DNA from: a virus
IMG/VR virus record: IMGVR_UViG_3300030389_000246
Span: 3,851 to 24,849 of that record
Reading direction: 5' to 3' (one strand)
Length of the DNA: 20,999 nucleotides
The position numbers were made by a program, and so were the translations under genes. Under the pieces are notes generated by a model. The model did no database searches. It had not been told where the DNA came from and saw nothing but the letters and a program-made list of their open reading frames with translations. Positions 19,491 through 20,999 of this stretch are shown here, one piece after another; position 1 is the first letter of the stretch; each line of letters opens with the position of its first letter.

Positions 19491-19512
19491 GGGGTGGGAA
19501 ACCACCCCTTTT
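19491..19512 (+). terminator. Intrinsic terminator after the major capsid gene
   Basis: GGGGTGG (19491-19497), GAAA tetraloop (19498-19501), CCACCCC (19502-19508) and TTTT (19509-19512). It is a perfect 7-bp all-GC-rich stem with a stable GNRA loop, the most stable short hairpin in the window. It probably truncates or protects most capsid mRNAs while some read through to the neck genes. Confidence 0.82.
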
Positions 19513-19527
19513 ACAAAGGAGTTACCT

Positions 19528-19725
19528 ATGGATATGGTGAAATTAGTAAAGGGCGATAGAATTATAGAAAGAAGTAAAGTTGATTATGATAACAACCAAG
19601 GTATGTGGACAATAAGAGGTTGGAGTTTATACGAAGGTAAACCAAAGGCACAACCTAAACCAACACCAAAAACAGAGCCAAAAAAAGAAACAGTAAAGAA
19701 AACTACAACTAAAAAGGCTAAATAA
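19528..19725 (+). CDS. Small head-region protein with Lys/Pro tail (65 aa)
   Basis: The start is ATG 19528, six bases after AAAGGAG. An in-frame ATG at 19489 lies in the terminator hairpin and is rejected. Residues 1-36 form a compact strand-rich domain (MDMVKLVKGDRIIERSKVDY ... MWTIRGWSLYEG). Residues 37-65 are a lysine/proline/threonine-rich disordered tail (PKAQPKPTPKTEPKKET). Similar small proteins after the capsid gene occur in many siphophages as head-tail or decoration factors; the role here is not determined. Its stop overlaps the next ATG. Confidence 0.65.
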   Translation: MDMVKLVKGDRIIERSKVDYDNNQGMWTIRGWSLYEGKPKAQPKPTPKTEPKKETVKKTTTKKAK

Positions 19726-20201
19726 TGGCTACAACAGAATTTAGCGTAGCAAATTCTAACTTACAAGCTATACAACCAGATATACTAGGCTTTGGTATAA
19801 CGGACTTTGGCGACCAGTTACAATTTGCAGAAAATGACGTATTGAGAAGAGTAAGAGAAGAATGGTGGGAAAGATACAGACACCAGGTACGATATAAAGA
19901 TATTACTAAAGTTACGTCTGTTGAAATGACCAACAGCAAACTAACTAATGCACAATGGACACAATCCGTAGTTTATTTAGCATTGTGGAAATATATTTAC
20001 CCAATTCTAACAAAATGGCGTGACCCAGATACAGGAGAAGGTAAAGACACTTTCCAAGTGCAAATAGATTTTTACAGAGATAGATATGAAGAGGAGTTTC
20101 AAGCTGTATTAAGAGATGGTGTTGAGTATGATGAGGATAGTTCTGGAGCAGTAAGTGATTCAGAAAAAGAACCAATCCATCATTTAAGGTTAGTCAGATA
20201 A
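19725..20201 (+). CDS. Head-tail connector/adaptor protein
   Basis: A 158-residue helical protein in the position of the gp6/gp15-type adaptor that binds below the portal. Features are an N-terminal acidic-aromatic section (DILGFGITDFGDQLQFAEND), then VLRRVREEWWERYRHQVRYK, a helix with TNAQWTQSVVYLALWKYIYP, a DPDTGEG turn and YRDRYEEEFQAVLRDGVEYD. This pattern of one long helical bundle with aromatic helices is what I see in connectors of marine siphophages. It has a disordered acidic C-tail. It is coupled by one-base overlaps to both neighbours. Assignment rests on order plus style. Confidence 0.7.
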   Translation: MATTEFSVANSNLQAIQPDILGFGITDFGDQLQFAENDVLRRVREEWWERYRHQVRYKDITKVTSVEMTNSKLTNAQWTQSVVYLALWKYIYPILTKWRDPDTGEGKDTFQVQIDFYRDRYEEEFQAVLRDGVEYDEDSSGAVSDSEKEPIHHLRLVR

Positions 20202-20665
20202 TGGAAGTTAAGGTTGAAGTAAATACTATCAATGTTGTGAATGAACTCAAGAGAATGACTAGAAAACAGAAATCATCTGTTTTAAAAGCATTAAATAAAG
20301 TTTCTAATATGGCAATATTTATGATAACTAAAAGAACTCAAAGTGGAAATTTACCAGATGGAGGTAAAATGATTCCTTATGCAAAATCTACAGTAAAAAG
20401 CAGAAAGAAAAGAGGAAGGCAGACTGGTTTTGTAGATTTAACTGATTCAAAACAAATGTTTAGAAGTTTAACTTATGACATTAAGGGATTAAAAAGTTCT
20501 TTATTTTTTAGAGGGCAAGATCAAAATAAAAAAGCATCATACCACGATATATTCGGAGTTGGAAAAAAGAAAACAATAAGACCTTTTTTCTCTGTTGGTA
20601 ATAAAGAAGAAGATAAAATAAGACAAGAGTTCACTAAAACTTATTTCAAAGAAATGAAAATATGA
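20201..20665 (+). CDS. HK97 gp10-like/virion morphogenesis protein (neck)
   Basis: A 154-residue basic protein. The N-terminal strand and helix (VEVNTINVVNELKRMTRKQK, then SSVLKALNKVSNMAIFMITK) and the central YAKSTVKSRKKRG...GFVDLTDSKQMFRSL fit the gp10-like/virion-morphogenesis family that completes the head-tail interface. A C-terminal IRPFFSVGNKEEDKI stretch ('RPF.g.s..d...i') matches the usual end motif. One-base overlap upstream and four-base ATGA overlap downstream place it in the neck operon. Confidence 0.8.
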   Translation: MEVKVEVNTINVVNELKRMTRKQKSSVLKALNKVSNMAIFMITKRTQSGNLPDGGKMIPYAKSTVKSRKKRGRQTGFVDLTDSKQMFRSLTYDIKGLKSSLFFRGQDQNKKASYHDIFGVGKKKTIRPFFSVGNKEEDKIRQEFTKTYFKEMKI

Positions 20666-20999
20666 GCAAACGAGAAAACATTGCTAGTGATATAATTACA
20701 AAACTTGATGCAGTTACCAGTCCTATTGAGTTTAAAAAGATTACTAGAGAACCATTTGAGGTAGAAGAATTATCAGATGCACAGTTTCCAGCTTTATTTG
20801 TGCAATCTGGCGACGAAACAAGAGAAGTATCTAGTATCGGTGATACTGGTGCTGGTAGCTATAGAGGTTCTATTGATTTCTTAATAGTTGCTTTTGGCAA
20901 AGGTACAGATAGCAATATAGATACAGTAAGAAACCAATTAATAGAAGTAGTTGAAGAAACACTAGATAATGATATAACTAGGAATGGTAATGCTTTAGA
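20662..20999 (+). CDS. Tail-terminator-like protein, N-terminal part
   Basis: ATG 20662 overlaps the preceding TGA and the frame is open to the window edge (112 codons). It reads as a tail terminator/completion protein: an N-terminal helix (NIASDIITKLDAV), then TREPFEVEELSDAQFPALFV and a strand with SYRGSIDFLIVAFGKG, followed by a helix NIDTVRNQLIEVVEETL. Order after the gp10-like gene is the standard one. The protein is truncated by the window end, so C-terminal features are unseen. Confidence 0.7.
   Translation, partial: MSKRENIASDIITKLDAVTSPIEFKKITREPFEVEELSDAQFPALFVQSGDETREVSSIGDTGAGSYRGSIDFLIVAFGKGTDSNIDTVRNQLIEVVEETLDNDITRNGNAL

Overview
The window reads as one continuous stretch of a tailed double-stranded DNA phage genome. 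Every supportable gene is on the + strand, and genes are packed end to end with many 1-8 base overlaps (TAATG and ATGA junctions). Base composition is strongly AT-rich, with A/T-ending codons and AA/TA-rich leaders. No rRNA, tRNA, integrase, transposase, CRISPR array or DNA polymerase is visible. The low GC, the SPRY/DUF7483-like tail fibre and the conserved small basic head proteins resemble uncultured marine phages of AT-rich bacteria such as SAR11-like Alphaproteobacteria. That host assignment is inference. The phage is Gram-negative-specific if the lipoprotein at 7865 is read correctly.

Layout. (1) 1-2564: end of one fibre gene, a complete fibre/adhesin gene, an unknown fibre-associated protein and an AT-hook-like micropeptide. 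(2) 2564-4568: lysis-type module with two membrane proteins of unknown role, a structured intergenic region with an extended -10 promoter, an M15 peptidase endolysin and a 3TM-type holin that may be extended by -1 frameshifting. (3) 4580-4988: three tiny, very basic proteins, then a strong (apparently bidirectional) terminator. (4) A TTGACA promoter at 5057 opens the early region. 5122-7863 holds seven unrecognised genes separated by repeated hairpin/(AAT)n leaders. 7865-9864 holds a lipoprotein, an OB-fold/SSB-like protein, an HNH endonuclease, HTH and zinc-ribbon microproteins. 9881-12267 holds an HTH protein, a TM micropeptide, a RecB/Cas4-like PD-(D/E)XK nuclease and a DUF1376 replication protein. 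(5) 12267-20999: packaging and head module: small and large terminase, portal, three small basic proteins, a minor head protein fused to an HExxH metallopeptidase domain, scaffold, major capsid, terminator, and head-tail joining genes running off the end.

How the genes work together. The terminase feeds DNA through the portal into a capsid assembled on the scaffold. The minor head protein, connector, gp10-like closure protein and tail-terminator-like protein finish the neck. Tail genes lie outside the window on both sides, so the map is probably circular or permuted. The early genes presumably redirect the host and start replication and recombination (SSB-like, exonuclease, DUF1376). Holin and M15 peptidase release progeny, and the fibre recognises the next host.

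The least explained parts are the hairpin-rich leaders of the early operon, including two copies of a stop-codon hairpin with compensatory base changes. Also unexplained are the start-less 52-codon frame behind the holin, the metallopeptidase fused to the head protein, and the sets of tiny basic proteins.
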